Source of the DNA: Natronohydrobacter thiooxidans
GTDB taxonomy: Bacteria > Pseudomonadota > Alphaproteobacteria > Rhodobacterales > Rhodobacteraceae
Length of the DNA: 64,000 bases
NCBI RefSeq assembly: GCF_001884735.1
Contig: NZ_MJAP01000002.1
Span: 62,001-126,000, forward strand
Direction of reading: 5' to 3'
A program made the position numbers and the translations under genes. A model generated the notes under the pieces. It had not been told where the DNA came from. It was given only the letters and a program-made list of their open reading frames with translations, and ran no database searches. Shown in pieces: positions 25,203 to 34,113 of this stretch. Position 1 is the first letter of the stretch; each line of letters begins with the position of its first letter.

Positions 25203-26591
25203 ATGCTGACCAAAACGCCCCTTGCCAATTCTCTTACGGAACTTGACCGCCGTCACCTCGTTCATCCCGTGTCTTCCTTCCGCGGGCATGAGGCGCGCGG
25301 CGTGCGGCTGCTGACCTCGGCCACAGGTGCCACTGTCACCGACAGCGAAGGCCGCCAGCTTATCGACGGTTTTGCCGGGCTGTGGTGCGTGAACGCCGGA
25401 TATGGGCAGGAGAGCATCGTCGAGGCCGCAGCGCGCCAGATGCGCGAACTGCCCTATGCCACCGGCTATTTCGATCTGGGCGCTGAGGCTCCGATCCGGC
25501 TGGCCGCAGCGCTGGCAGAACGCGCGCCGGGTGATCTGAACCATGTCTATTTCACCCTTGGCGGATCGGATGCGGTGGACAGCACGATCCGCTTCATCCG
25601 CTACTACTGGCATGCCAAGGGCCAGCCGGAGCGAGACCAGTTTATCTCGGTGGCGTCGGGCTATCACGGTTCCTCCAGCACCGGGGCGGGGCTGACGGCG
25701 CTGCCGCTGTTTCATGATGGCTTCGGCATCCCGTTTGACTGGCAGCACAAAATTTCGTCGCATGCGCTCTATCGCAACCCGCTGGGCGATGATCCGGCGG
25801 CGGTGATCGCGGCCTCGGTGGCGGAACTGCGCGCCAAGGTCGAAGAAATCGGGGCCGGGCGTGTCGCCGCTTTCTATGTCGAACCGATTCAGGGCTCGGG
25901 CGGGGTGTTGGTGCCACCTGATGGCTGGGTCAAGGCCATGCGCGAGGTCTGCGCCGAACTGGGCATCCTGTTCGTCGCAGATGAGGTGATCACCGCCTTT
26001 GGCCGTACCGGGCCGCTTTTCGCCTGCGAGGATGAGGGGATCGTGCCTGACCTCATGACCGTGGCCAAGGGTCTGACCTCGGGCTATGTGCCGATGGGGG
26101 CGGTGCTGATGGCGGATCATGTCTATGAGGTGATCGCCGAAGGCGCCGGGGCCAAGGCGGTGGGCCATGGCTTCACCTATTCGGCGCATCCTGTCTCGGC
26201 TGCCGTCGGGCTGGAGGTGCTTGCCCTCTATGAGGGCGGGCTGCTGGAGAACGGTCGCGCGATGGGCGCGCGTCTGCAAGCAGGGCTGCGCAGCCTTTCC
26301 GATCATCCGCTGGTCGGCGATGTGCGCGGGCGCGGGATGCTTGCCGCAGTCGAGCTTGTCACCGATAAGGCGGCCAAGACGCCCCTGCCTGCCGAACTGA
26401 ATGCCGCGACGCGGCTCTTTGACCGCGCCTGGGAGCAGGGGCTGGTGATCCGCGCTTTCCCGCAAGGGGTATTCGGCTACGCGCCGCCGCTGTGCTGCAC
26501 CGCCGAGGAAATCGACGCGATCGTCGAACGCACCGGCAAGGTGCTCGACCTTACGCTCGAAGACCCCGAAATTCGCGCCGTGTTGCGCTGA
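25203..26591 (+). CDS. Class III omega-aminotransferase
   Basis: The 462-residue PLP enzyme has the class III pattern: a GLWCVNAGYG segment, SGYHGSS near the phosphate-binding cup, VADEVITAFGRTG with the Asp that pairs with PLP nitrogen, and the Schiff-base Lys in TVAKGLTSGY. It resembles omega-amine:pyruvate and putrescine-type transaminases (SpuC/taurine-pyruvate group), which convert terminal amines to aldehydes. The ATG at 25203 starts right at the family N-terminus. Its stop overlaps the start of the GhrA-like gene (ATGA). With GabD nearby, a route from a diamine or omega-amino acid to a dicarboxylic acid is plausible. Confidence 0.9.
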   Translation: MLTKTPLANSLTELDRRHLVHPVSSFRGHEARGVRLLTSATGATVTDSEGRQLIDGFAGLWCVNAGYGQESIVEAAARQMRELPYATGYFDLGAEAPIRLAAALAERAPGDLNHVYFTLGGSDAVDSTIRFIRYYWHAKGQPERDQFISVASGYHGSSSTGAGLTALPLFHDGFGIPFDWQHKISSHALYRNPLGDDPAAVIAASVAELRAKVEEIGAGRVAAFYVEPIQGSGGVLVPPDGWVKAMREVCAELGILFVADEVITAFGRTGPLFACEDEGIVPDLMTVAKGLTSGYVPMGAVLMADHVYEVIAEGAGAKAVGHGFTYSAHPVSAAVGLEVLALYEGGLLENGRAMGARLQAGLRSLSDHPLVGDVRGRGMLAAVELVTDKAAKTPLPAELNAATRLFDRAWEQGLVIRAFPQGVFGYAPPLCCTAEEIDAIVERTGKVLDLTLEDPEIRAVLR

Positions 26592-27496
26592 TGGCGCTGC
26601 TGTTTCACACCACGCCCGCGCGGTTGCCGATCTGGCAAAAGCTGTTTGCCGAGGCAGGCGAGCCCTTCATCGCAGGCGAAGATGCTGTCACCGACCCAGC
26701 CGAGGTGACGGCCATCGCCTGCTGGACCCCGCCGGACTTGTCACGCTACCCGAACCTGCGACTTGTGCTCTCGGTCGGAGCCGGGGTGGATCATCTGCCC
26801 GCGCTACCGCAGGGCGTCGCGCTGGCGCGGACGCTGGCTCCGGGGATCGAGGCCATGGTGCGTGACTGGGTGGTGATGGCGACGCTGATGCTGCACCGCG
26901 ACATGCCGCTCTATATCGACCAGGCGGGCCGGGGTGAATGGCGTACGCATCCGGTGCGGCTGTCGACGTCGCGGCGGGTCGGCATCATGGGGATGGGGCG
27001 GATCGGGGGGCTGGTCGCAGGCAGCTTGCAGGCGCTGGGCTTCGATGTTGCGGGCCTGTCGCGGACCGGCAGCACCGGGACGGTGCCGATGTTTGCGGCG
27101 TCCCAACGCGATGCCTTTCTGGCCCGCAGCGACCTGTTGATCTGCCTGTTGCCGCTCACGCCCGAGACACGGGGCATCCTGAATGCCGAAACGCTGGCGA
27201 AACTGCCTGCGGGCGCGGGCCTGATCCACGCCGGACGCGGTGCGCATCTCGACGCGCAGGCCTTGCGCGCGGCGCTTGACGCAGGGCATCTCTCCGCCGC
27301 CATGCTGGATGTGACCGACCCCGAGCCTCTGCCGACAGAGCATTGGATCTGGAGCGATCCGCGGATCATCGTGACGCCCCATATTGCCGCGCAGACCGAC
27401 GCGCTGGAGGGCGCACGCCATGCTCTGACGGTGATGCAGGCGTTGCGGCAGGGCGCACCTATCCCCGGACTTGTCGATCAGGCAAGGGGCTATTGA
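26591..27496 (+). CDS. ghrA: Glyoxylate/hydroxypyruvate reductase A-like dehydrogenase
   Basis: The 301-residue D-2-hydroxyacid dehydrogenase has the NAD(P) Rossmann motif GMGRIGGLVAGSLQ (about residue 135). The substrate Arg lies in HAGRGAHLD, and the catalytic His is in IIVTPHIAAQT near the C-terminus. The acid partner of that His lies in the DPEPLP region. It fits GhrA, which reduces glyoxylate or hydroxypyruvate. Its start overlaps the aminotransferase stop (ATGA), so it may reduce a 2-oxoacid made in the same pathway. It converges on the Lrp-type gene with only 8 bp between stops. Confidence 0.85.
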   Translation: MALLFHTTPARLPIWQKLFAEAGEPFIAGEDAVTDPAEVTAIACWTPPDLSRYPNLRLVLSVGAGVDHLPALPQGVALARTLAPGIEAMVRDWVVMATLMLHRDMPLYIDQAGRGEWRTHPVRLSTSRRVGIMGMGRIGGLVAGSLQALGFDVAGLSRTGSTGTVPMFAASQRDAFLARSDLLICLLPLTPETRGILNAETLAKLPAGAGLIHAGRGAHLDAQALRAALDAGHLSAAMLDVTDPEPLPTEHWIWSDPRIIVTPHIAAQTDALEGARHALTVMQALRQGAPIPGLVDQARGY

Positions 27497-27504
27497 TCCG
27501 AAGT

Positions 27505-27999
27505 TCAATTCGGGTCAGCAAACAGACGCGACAGCGGGATATGTTGTTTGCTGAAAGGCGATTTCAGCACGACAAAGCTGAAATACTTGTCTATCCCGAG
27601 CTCGCGGTCGATCAGCCCCTCCATGATCGACTGGTAATCGTCTATCCCGGCGGTGACGAATTTCGCGAGATAGTCGTACCCGCCCGAGATAAGATGACAT
27701 TCCACACAACTGTCGATCTTCTCCAATGCCTCCTGAAACCGGGCAAAATCGATCTGGCGGTGGTTCTTGAGCGTGAATTCAGTGAACACCGTCAAGGTCT
27801 GTCCAAGCCGCGCGAGATCGATCTGGGCAGAATAGCCGGTAATATAGCCCGCCTGCTGCAGTTTCTTCACCCGCATCAGACAGGGCGAAGGAGACAGGGC
27901 GACCTCATCGGCCAGTTCGACATTGGTTATCCTGCCATTGCGTTGCAGGACCGCCAGTATTTTGATGTCAATACGGTCGAGTTTATAGTGCGTCGTCAT
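27505..27999 (-). CDS. Lrp/AsnC-family transcriptional regulator
   Basis: The 164-residue regulator has an N-terminal HTH (about 5-62), with DIKILAVLQRNGRITNVELA and a recognition helix in SPSPCLMRVKKLQ, and a C-terminal RAM ligand domain (about 70-150). The start at 27999 is where the family begins. The longer upstream frame is not family-like. Lrp-type local regulators respond to amino acids and act on adjacent genes. It is divergent from the DAO-tartrate-type dehydrogenase-GabD operon (28173 onward) across 173 bp and convergent with GhrA, so the following operon is its most likely target. Confidence 0.88.
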   Translation of the reverse strand: MTTHYKLDRIDIKILAVLQRNGRITNVELADEVALSPSPCLMRVKKLQQAGYITGYSAQIDLARLGQTLTVFTEFTLKNHRQIDFARFQEALEKIDSCVECHLISGGYDYLAKFVTAGIDDYQSIMEGLIDRELGIDKYFSFVVLKSPFSKQHIPLSRLFADPN

Positions 28000-28172
28000 T
28001 GTCTGTCCTCGTACTGGCATCAGGCTGCCAGAATGACGGCGCATCGGGGCCGCTGGTTCACAGCACTCCATTTATCCACAAATTTCAACAGGAAATGCCG
28101 TTTGCGGTCCCAACTCCGAAACAACCCGCTTGATTGCGGTGTCTAGGATCGTGGCAACGGAAAGGACCGAGC

Positions 28173-29498
28173 ATGACAGCGCCATTACTTGCCATTGCCA
28201 CGCAGCATGACCTGCCCCCCTCTGCCGATAGCGTGGTGATCGGCGGCGGAATTGTCGGCGTTTGCGCGGCATACTGGCTGGCGCGCGCCGGTCAGAAGGT
28301 TGTGCTGGTGGAAAAGGGCGCGGTCGGGGCCGAACAATCCAGCCGCAACTGGGGCTGGTGTCGCCAGCAGAACCGCGACGCGCGCGAATTGCCGCTTTCG
28401 ACCCGCAGCCTTGCGCTGTGGGAAGAGATGGCACAGGAAATCGGGGACAGCCTCGGCTTCACCCGCTGCGGGCTGCTCTATCTGTCCAACGACGCCGCCG
28501 AGATCGAAGGCTGGGCAAAATGGGGCCGTTTTGCCCGTGGCGAGGGGGTGGAGACGCATATGCTGGGGGCGGCCGAGGCCGCCGCGCGCGGTGCGGCCAC
28601 CGGGCAAAGCTGGCTGGGCGGCGTCTGGGCCCCCAGTGACGGCATCGCCGATCCGGCCCGCGCCGCGCCGATGATCGCAAAGGGCGTGGAAAAGCTGGGC
28701 GGTCAGGTCGTGCAGGACTGCGCGGCACGCGGGCTGGAACTGGAGGCCGGGCGCGTCGCCGGGGTGATCACCGAAAAGGGCACCATTCGCACGCGCTCTG
28801 TCGTGGTCGCGGGCGGGGCCTGGGCCGCGAGCTTCCTCTATCAGCTGGGCATCGCCTTTCCGCAGGCATCGGTACGCGCTTCGATCCTCTCGGTGGCTCC
28901 GGGCGCGCAGGGATTGCCCGATGCGCTGCATACCGCGCCGGTGTCGGTCACGCGGCGCGCGGACGGCGGCTATACGCTGGCCATTTCGGGCCGTGCCAAC
29001 CTCGACCCGACGCCGGGTGCCCTGATGGGCGCGCGGCATTTCGTGCCGATGTTCGCCCGACGCTGGCGCGCGCTTCGCCCCGGTGGGGCGCAAGCCTGGA
29101 CCGCCGGGTTCGAGACCCGCCGCCGCTGGGCGCTGGACCGTCCCACCCCGATGGAGCGCGTGCGGGTTCTGGACCCGCGCCCTTCGGCAAGCCAGATCAA
29201 CCTGACACTGCGCCGCGCCCGCGCCTTGCTGCCCGCCCTGCGTGATGTTCCGGTGCAGGCCGCGTGGGGCGGATATATCGACAGTACCCCCGACGGCGTG
29301 CCGGTGATCGATTCCGATATCGGCATTCCCGGACTGGTTCTGGCAGCGGGATTGTCGGGGCACGGCTTCGGGATTGGCCCCGGCGTCGGCCATCTGGTCG
29401 CCGATATGCTGCTTGGCCGCCAACCTATCACCGAAGTGACGCAATACCGGCTGGCACGTTTCGAACGCAGCCAATGGGGCAAGGTGGCTGAATTCTAG
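28173..29498 (+). CDS. FAD-dependent oxidoreductase, DAO family
   Basis: The 441-residue protein has the Rossmann FAD motif VIGGGIVGVCAAYWLAR near residue 20, the EQSSRNWGWCRQQ loop close to the isoalloxazine ring, and the C-terminal LAAGLSGHGFGIGPG motif that binds FAD. It belongs to DAO-type amine or D-amino-acid oxidases/dehydrogenases. It is not close to the other two DAO proteins of the window except in fold. It begins an operon with a tartrate/malate-type dehydrogenase 18 bp later and a GabD-type gene, under the divergent Lrp regulator. An amino-acid or imino-acid substrate would suit the Lrp control. Confidence 0.86.
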   Translation: MTAPLLAIATQHDLPPSADSVVIGGGIVGVCAAYWLARAGQKVVLVEKGAVGAEQSSRNWGWCRQQNRDARELPLSTRSLALWEEMAQEIGDSLGFTRCGLLYLSNDAAEIEGWAKWGRFARGEGVETHMLGAAEAAARGAATGQSWLGGVWAPSDGIADPARAAPMIAKGVEKLGGQVVQDCAARGLELEAGRVAGVITEKGTIRTRSVVVAGGAWAASFLYQLGIAFPQASVRASILSVAPGAQGLPDALHTAPVSVTRRADGGYTLAISGRANLDPTPGALMGARHFVPMFARRWRALRPGGAQAWTAGFETRRRWALDRPTPMERVRVLDPRPSASQINLTLRRARALLPALRDVPVQAAWGGYIDSTPDGVPVIDSDIGIPGLVLAAGLSGHGFGIGPGVGHLVADMLLGRQPITEVTQYRLARFERSQWGKVAEF

Positions 29499-29516
29499 GC
29501 CCTCAGGGAGAATACG

Positions 29517-30569
29517 ATGAAAACCCACAGATTGGCGCTCATCCCCGGCGACGGGATCGGCGTGGATGTAACCGACGCGGCGATGGCAGTGGTCGAGGCC
29601 GCCGCGCGCAACCATGGCTTTTCCGTGCAGGCAACGCGCTTTGACTGGTCCTGCGCGCATTTCGTGCAAACCGGCGCGATGATGCCCGAAGGCGGTATCG
29701 AGACCCTGCGCGGGTTTGATGCGATCTATCTGGGCGCGGTCGGCTGGCCGGATACCGTGCCCGATGCCGTATCGCTGCACGGGCTCTTGCTGCCGATCCG
29801 CAAAGCCTTCAATCAATATGCCAACATTCGCCCGCACCGGCTATTGCCGGGGGTTGAAGGCCCGTTGAAATCCTCCGGTTTCGATATCCTGTGCATCCGC
29901 GAAAACACCGAGGGCGAATACTCGGGCGCCGGCGGTCGCGTGCATCAGGGCATGAGCAATGAAGTCGCGGTCGAAACCGCGATCTTCACCCGCGCGGGCG
30001 TTGAGCGCATCCTGCGTTTCGCCTTTGATCAGGCGCGGGTGCGACGGGGGCATGTGACCTCGGTCACCAAATCCAACGCACAAAAATACTCGATGGTGTT
30101 CTGGGACGAGGTGACGCGAGAAGTTGCCGCCGATTACCCGGATGTGACCATGCAACTGATGCATATCGACGCCATGGCGGCAAAAATGGTGATGGCGCCG
30201 GAAACCCTTGACGTGGTGGTGGCCTCGAACCTCTTTGGCGATATCCTCACTGATCTGGGCGCGGCCATTCAGGGCGGACTGGGCTTCGCAGCTTCCGCGA
30301 ATATCTGTCCCGATGGCACCGGCCCATCCATGTTCGAGCCCGTGCACGGATCGGCGCCCGATATCGCAGGCCGCGGCATCGCCAACCCGATCGCGGCGAT
30401 CTGGTCGGCGGCAATGATGCTCGATCATCTGGGTGAAACCACCGCCTCAAAGGCCGTCATGGCCGCCATAGAGGCCGTCACAGCCAAGGGCATCGGCACC
30501 GCGCCGGGCCGCCATTCCACCGATCAGATCACAACGGCCATCCTGACCGCTTTGGAGAAACCCGCATGA
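29517..30569 (+). CDS. Tartrate/D-malate dehydrogenase-like beta-decarboxylating dehydrogenase
   Basis: The 350-residue enzyme belongs to the isocitrate/isopropylmalate dehydrogenase family. It has the N-terminal [10 protein letters not shown], the substrate loop [11 protein letters not shown], the Lys/Tyr catalytic region, the metal-binding Asp residues in [15 protein letters not shown], and [14 protein letters not shown] for NAD. Sequence style and length fit tartrate dehydrogenase/D-malate dehydrogenase (TtuC/DmlA), which oxidises D-malate or tartrate to pyruvate or oxaloglycolate. It could also act on another 2-hydroxyacid. The ATG of the next frame overlaps its stop, but the GabD family start lies 57 bp further on. 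Confidence 0.86.
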   Translation: MKTHRLALIPGDGIGVDVTDAAMAVVEAAARNHGFSVQATRFDWSCAHFVQTGAMMPEGGIETLRGFDAIYLGAVGWPDTVPDAVSLHGLLLPIRKAFNQYANIRPHRLLPGVEGPLKSSGFDILCIRENTEGEYSGAGGRVHQGMSNEVAVETAIFTRAGVERILRFAFDQARVRRGHVTSVTKSNAQKYSMVFWDEVTREVAADYPDVTMQLMHIDAMAAKMVMAPETLDVVVASNLFGDILTDLGAAIQGGLGFAASANICPDGTGPSMFEPVHGSAPDIAGRGIANPIAAIWSAAMMLDHLGETTASKAVMAAIEAVTAKGIGTAPGRHSTDQITTAILTALEKPA

Positions 30570-30625
30570 CACTGCATCCCCAAAAACCGTTTCGCGCCGA
30601 CCCTTGCCACACTGGAGAAGCCCCT

Positions 30626-32059
30626 ATGAACCTGCAAGATCCCGATCTCTTTCGCAATGCCGCACTGATTGGCGGCCAGTGGCTGGCCCGCCCTGATATG
30701 GCGGTGACAAACCCGGCGACGGGTGCGGTGCTGGGCGAATTGCCGGACTGCACTGCCGAGGAAACTCTGGCCGCCATCGCGAGTGCTGAAACCGCGATGG
30801 TGGAATGGCGTGCCCGCACCCATGCTGAACGCGCTGATATCCTGATGCGCTGGTACACGCTGATGCTGGAAAATACCGAGGATCTCGCGCAGATCCTGAC
30901 CGCCGAGCAAGGCAAGCCCCTGTCGGAATCGCGCGGCGAAGTGGCATATGGCGCCAGCTTCGTGCGCTGGTTCGCCGAAGAGGCGCGGCGGATCAACGGC
31001 AAGATCATCCCCTCGCCCACGGCGGGCAAGAAGATCTTTGCCATGAAGGAACCGGTGGGCGTCTGCGCGATCATCACGCCCTGGAACTTTCCCATCGCCA
31101 TGATCACCCGCAAAGTCGCGCCCGGTCTGGCTGCGGGCTGCACGATGGTGGTGAAACCTTCGGATTTCACCCCCTATTCGGCGCTGGCGCTGGCCGTGCT
31201 GGCAGAGCGCGCCGGTATCCCGGCGGGCGTGCTGAACATCCTGACCGGCAAGCCCGCAACCATCGGCGCGACCCTGACCGCCAGCCCGGTGGTCCGCAAG
31301 CTTTCCTTCACAGGCTCGACCCGCATCGGCGCCCTTTTGGCCGAGCAATGCGCGCCGACGCTCAAGCGCCTGAGCCTGGAACTGGGTGGCAACGCGCCCT
31401 TTGTCGTCTTCGATGACGCCGATCTTGACGCCGCGGTCGAAGGCGCGATGCAGTCCAAGTTCCGCAATGGCGGGCAAACCTGTGTCTGCGCCAACCGGAT
31501 CATTGTGCAATCCGGCATCCATGATGCCTTTGTGGCTGCGCTGGCGAAGCGCGTTGATGAGTTGCGCGTCGGCGCGGGGACCGAGGCTGTGGATATCGGC
31601 CCGATGATCAACACTGCCGCCATCGACAAGATCAACGCCCATGTGGCAGATGCGCTGGACAAGGGTGCAACCCGCGTGACCCTGCCGCGCGATCTGCCTT
31701 CGCATTTTGCTGACCCGGTGGTGCTGGCAGGCGCAAGCACTGAAATGCTGCTGGCGGAAGAGGAAACCTTTGGCCCGGTCGCGCCGATCTTCCGCTTTGA
31801 AACCGAGGACGAGGCGCTGGCCCTGGCCAATGGCACGCCCTTCGGTCTGGCGGCCTATTTCTACACGCGCGACATGGCCCGCGCCTTCCGCTTTGGCGAG
31901 GCGCTGGAGTTCGGCATGGTCGGGCTCAATACCGGGCTGATCAGCAGCGAGGTCTCGCCCTTCGGCGGTGTCAAGGCGTCCGGGTTGGGGCGCGAAGGGG
32001 CACAGGAAGGGATCGAGGAATATCTTGAAACCAAGGCGCTGCATTTCGGCGGGCTCTGA
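30626..32059 (+). CDS. gabD: NAD(P)-dependent succinate-semialdehyde dehydrogenase-like (GabD)
   Basis: The 477-residue aldehyde dehydrogenase has the TPWNFP turn, SFTGSTRIG for the cofactor, the general-base Glu in LELGGNAP, and the catalytic Cys in GGQTCVCANR with the extra Cys two residues later, as in GabD. Order and length fit succinate-semialdehyde dehydrogenase I. I took the ATG at 30626, which has GGAGAAG before it and the usual family start (NLQDPDLF), over the overlapping upstream ATG at 30566. It would convert succinate or another semialdehyde from the aminotransferase/oxidase steps to the dicarboxylic acid that enters the TCA cycle. Confidence 0.9.
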   Translation: MNLQDPDLFRNAALIGGQWLARPDMAVTNPATGAVLGELPDCTAEETLAAIASAETAMVEWRARTHAERADILMRWYTLMLENTEDLAQILTAEQGKPLSESRGEVAYGASFVRWFAEEARRINGKIIPSPTAGKKIFAMKEPVGVCAIITPWNFPIAMITRKVAPGLAAGCTMVVKPSDFTPYSALALAVLAERAGIPAGVLNILTGKPATIGATLTASPVVRKLSFTGSTRIGALLAEQCAPTLKRLSLELGGNAPFVVFDDADLDAAVEGAMQSKFRNGGQTCVCANRIIVQSGIHDAFVAALAKRVDELRVGAGTEAVDIGPMINTAAIDKINAHVADALDKGATRVTLPRDLPSHFADPVVLAGASTEMLLAEEETFGPVAPIFRFETEDEALALANGTPFGLAAYFYTRDMARAFRFGEALEFGMVGLNTGLISSEVSPFGGVKASGLGREGAQEGIEEYLETKALHFGGL

Positions 32060-32097
32060 CTGCCCCACCCCGTTCTATGATGGGGAAAATTCAGCAG

Positions 32098-32124
32098 CCG
32101 GGGGCCTATAGGTGGGGCCCCCGG
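32098..32124. terminator. Strong hairpin between convergent genes
   Basis: CCGGGGGCC and GGCCCCCGG form a perfect 9-bp stem with a 9-nt loop, about 39 bp behind the GabD stop and between it and the convergent activator gene. There is no plus-strand T-run. On the minus strand AATTTTCCCC follows after a few bases, so it could work as a bidirectional terminator. Confidence 0.6.
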
Positions 32125-32236
32125 CATCATAACCACCCCCGCGATCCGGTCCGCCGGGTCGCTATGCTCAGTCTGCCAAGCCGACGTGAACGCTGCTCTA
32201 CCCGCTGCGCTGACAGACAGATTCTGACTAAATGGG

Positions 32237-33907
32237 TTACGGCAGCAACCCGTATTTCTTCAGCCGGTATTCGAGTTTCGCGCGCGACAGCCCAAGTGTG
32301 CGGGCCGCCGCAGAAACATTTCCATCGGCGGCCCGGAGAGCCTTGTCATAGGTTTCGGCCTCGATCTCGGTAAAGGTCATCCCCTCAGGCGCATCAGCCT
32401 GCCCGGTCACTCGCCGCACGATGCGGCCAGAAACATGCAGCCCTTCGACAAATTCGGGCAGTTCCTCGATCCCGGTAAAAAGATGCGAGATTTCGAGATC
32501 GCCGCCGGGTTCGGCATAGATCACGCCGCGCTCGATCAGGTTAGACAGCTCGCGGACATTGCCGGGGAAATCATAGCGCAACAACAGCCCCATGGCGGTG
32601 CCGGAGATCTGGCGCAAGGGCTTGCCGTGCTTGCGGCTGTGCAGGTCCAGAAAATGGGCAATCAGCATCGGCAGATCGTCGCGCCGGTCGCGCAAGGGCG
32701 GGATGACAATGGGCAGGATTGATAGCCGGTAATACAGGTCACTGCGGAAGCTTCCGGATTTCAGTGCTTCGGTCGGAGCTCTGGAACTCGCCGCCATAAT
32801 ACGCAACTGCGGGCGCTCCCCTTCCCGCCCAAGCTGGCTGGCCAGCAGCGATTGCTGCCCCAGCGGCAGTGCGAAGACATCATTCAGGAACAAGGTGCCG
32901 CCTTTGGCCCTTTCAAACGCGCTGTCCGGTCCCACAAGCGGCGGGGGCGTCTGCCCGTCGGCCCAGGCCGAGCAATTGACCGAAATGAACGCCCCGCCGG
33001 GCGTGCGCCCGATATCATGGAGACGATGGGCGAAATACTCCTTGCCGGTGCCCGATTCACCGAGAAAGAGAACCGGCTCATCGTAGCCTGCCACACGTTC
33101 GAGCAATCGTTTCGCCCGTTCTATCGCAACGGTCCGCCCAATGATCAGATGCGGGGTTTCCGGCAGAGCTTCGACCGGAGGAGGGGCCGCAGGTGGATTC
33201 CACGGCGCTTTGCGCTTTTTGGCCTGCGGCTGTCCGATCATGGCGAGTTCGGGCAGGTCATCCTCCCAGGCGCTGGCATTGCGACCGATGACAACACAGC
33301 GTTCCGCCCCCATCCCAGCGCATTCGACTTCTCGAAAAATCACAGGATGGCCCAGAAGCGTCGAGGTGAACCCGGCAGGCGCACCGCATTGCATCCAGCA
33401 GGTGGGCTGATCCGAAATGCCGAAATGGGTCAGGTGTTCCTGCGCCTCGGTGCTATCATGCCAGTGGAACTCGCCATGATAGTAACCGCGCGAGACATCG
33501 AACTCGAACCGTTTGGTTGTGACCTTGACGAAGCCTTCCATCGTGTGCACGCGCGGTCCTGCTGCAAGCGCTGCGGTCAGGTCATTTTGCTTGAAGCGCT
33601 TCTGGACGAGATCCGCGTATTTTTCGCCTTGGCTCCACCCGGTGCGATAGAGAAGGGTGCGCGCGGCATCGATCCCGATTGTATCGATCAACTGCCGACG
33701 CAGATAACCCAGGACGAAAGTCTGCATCATGACCATGCGCTCGTCATTCAGCCAGATGCGGCCATCGCCAAGGGCGAACTGAAGAGCGCCTGCGAGATCC
33801 GCAAATGTCGGCGGAGCGCCTTCTTCCAGAAGGCGGCTGTCGCCGCGCGCGGTGATTCGCGGTGCGCGACGGGAGGCTTCGGTCAGAGAAATACGGCTTT
33901 TCATCAT
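32237..33907 (-). CDS. XylR/V4R-type AAA+ activator lacking GAFTGA
   Basis: The 556-residue regulator has a XylR-type N-terminal aromatic-sensing domain (about 30-135) and a V4R domain (about 140-210) with CAGMGAERC. An AAA+ domain (about 252-480) follows, then a Fis-type HTH (about 512-553). Walker A GESGTGKE (283-290) and the FRSDLYYRLS arginine-finger region are intact. The segment where the sigma54-contacting GAFTGA loop belongs reads NCSAWADGQTPPPLVGPDSAFERA, with no GAFTGA, and Walker B is LFLND instead of LFLDE. It may therefore act with sigma70, as Rhodobacter NtrC does. It diverges from the aromatic operon and is its probable regulator. ATG at 33907 is preferred over TTG at 33916. 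Confidence 0.85.
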   Translation of the reverse strand: MMKSRISLTEASRRAPRITARGDSRLLEEGAPPTFADLAGALQFALGDGRIWLNDERMVMMQTFVLGYLRRQLIDTIGIDAARTLLYRTGWSQGEKYADLVQKRFKQNDLTAALAAGPRVHTMEGFVKVTTKRFEFDVSRGYYHGEFHWHDSTEAQEHLTHFGISDQPTCWMQCGAPAGFTSTLLGHPVIFREVECAGMGAERCVVIGRNASAWEDDLPELAMIGQPQAKKRKAPWNPPAAPPPVEALPETPHLIIGRTVAIERAKRLLERVAGYDEPVLFLGESGTGKEYFAHRLHDIGRTPGGAFISVNCSAWADGQTPPPLVGPDSAFERAKGGTLFLNDVFALPLGQQSLLASQLGREGERPQLRIMAASSRAPTEALKSGSFRSDLYYRLSILPIVIPPLRDRRDDLPMLIAHFLDLHSRKHGKPLRQISGTAMGLLLRYDFPGNVRELSNLIERGVIYAEPGGDLEISHLFTGIEELPEFVEGLHVSGRIVRRVTGQADAPEGMTFTEIEAETYDKALRAADGNVSAAARTLGLSRAKLEYRLKKYGLLP

Positions 33908-33946
33908 TTCACGCAATTTTCAGGACAGTTCATGAAAGCATGAAAC

Positions 33947-33960
33947 TTGCTGCAACGCAA
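33947..33960. promoter_or_regulatory. Imperfect inverted repeat in the divergent regulatory region
   Basis: TTGC-TGCAAC-GCAA is an inverted repeat in the 206-bp A+T-rich gap between the activator and the aromatic operon, placed like an upstream activator site. A -24/-12-like pair (GG at 34067, GC at 34078) exists, but its spacing is one base short of the sigma54 rule. This agrees with an activator that does not use sigma54. Confidence 0.3.
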
Positions 33961-34113
33961 TAAATTCCTTTATAACTTTGTTTTCAAAGTATTATTTTTG
34001 ACTTCTGTTACATCAGAAAATATTTATTGAAGTAAACGACTTTCAAGATGTTGGATTGTCGCGGGAGGCAGGCATTTGCATGCCCTGATATTTACCAAGG
34101 GAGGAGAACAGCC

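Noticed and set aside
34063..34080. Sigma54-type -24/-12 promoter before the aromatic operon
   Set aside because: The GG and GC elements are separated by 9 bases instead of 10, and the divergent activator lacks GAFTGA.
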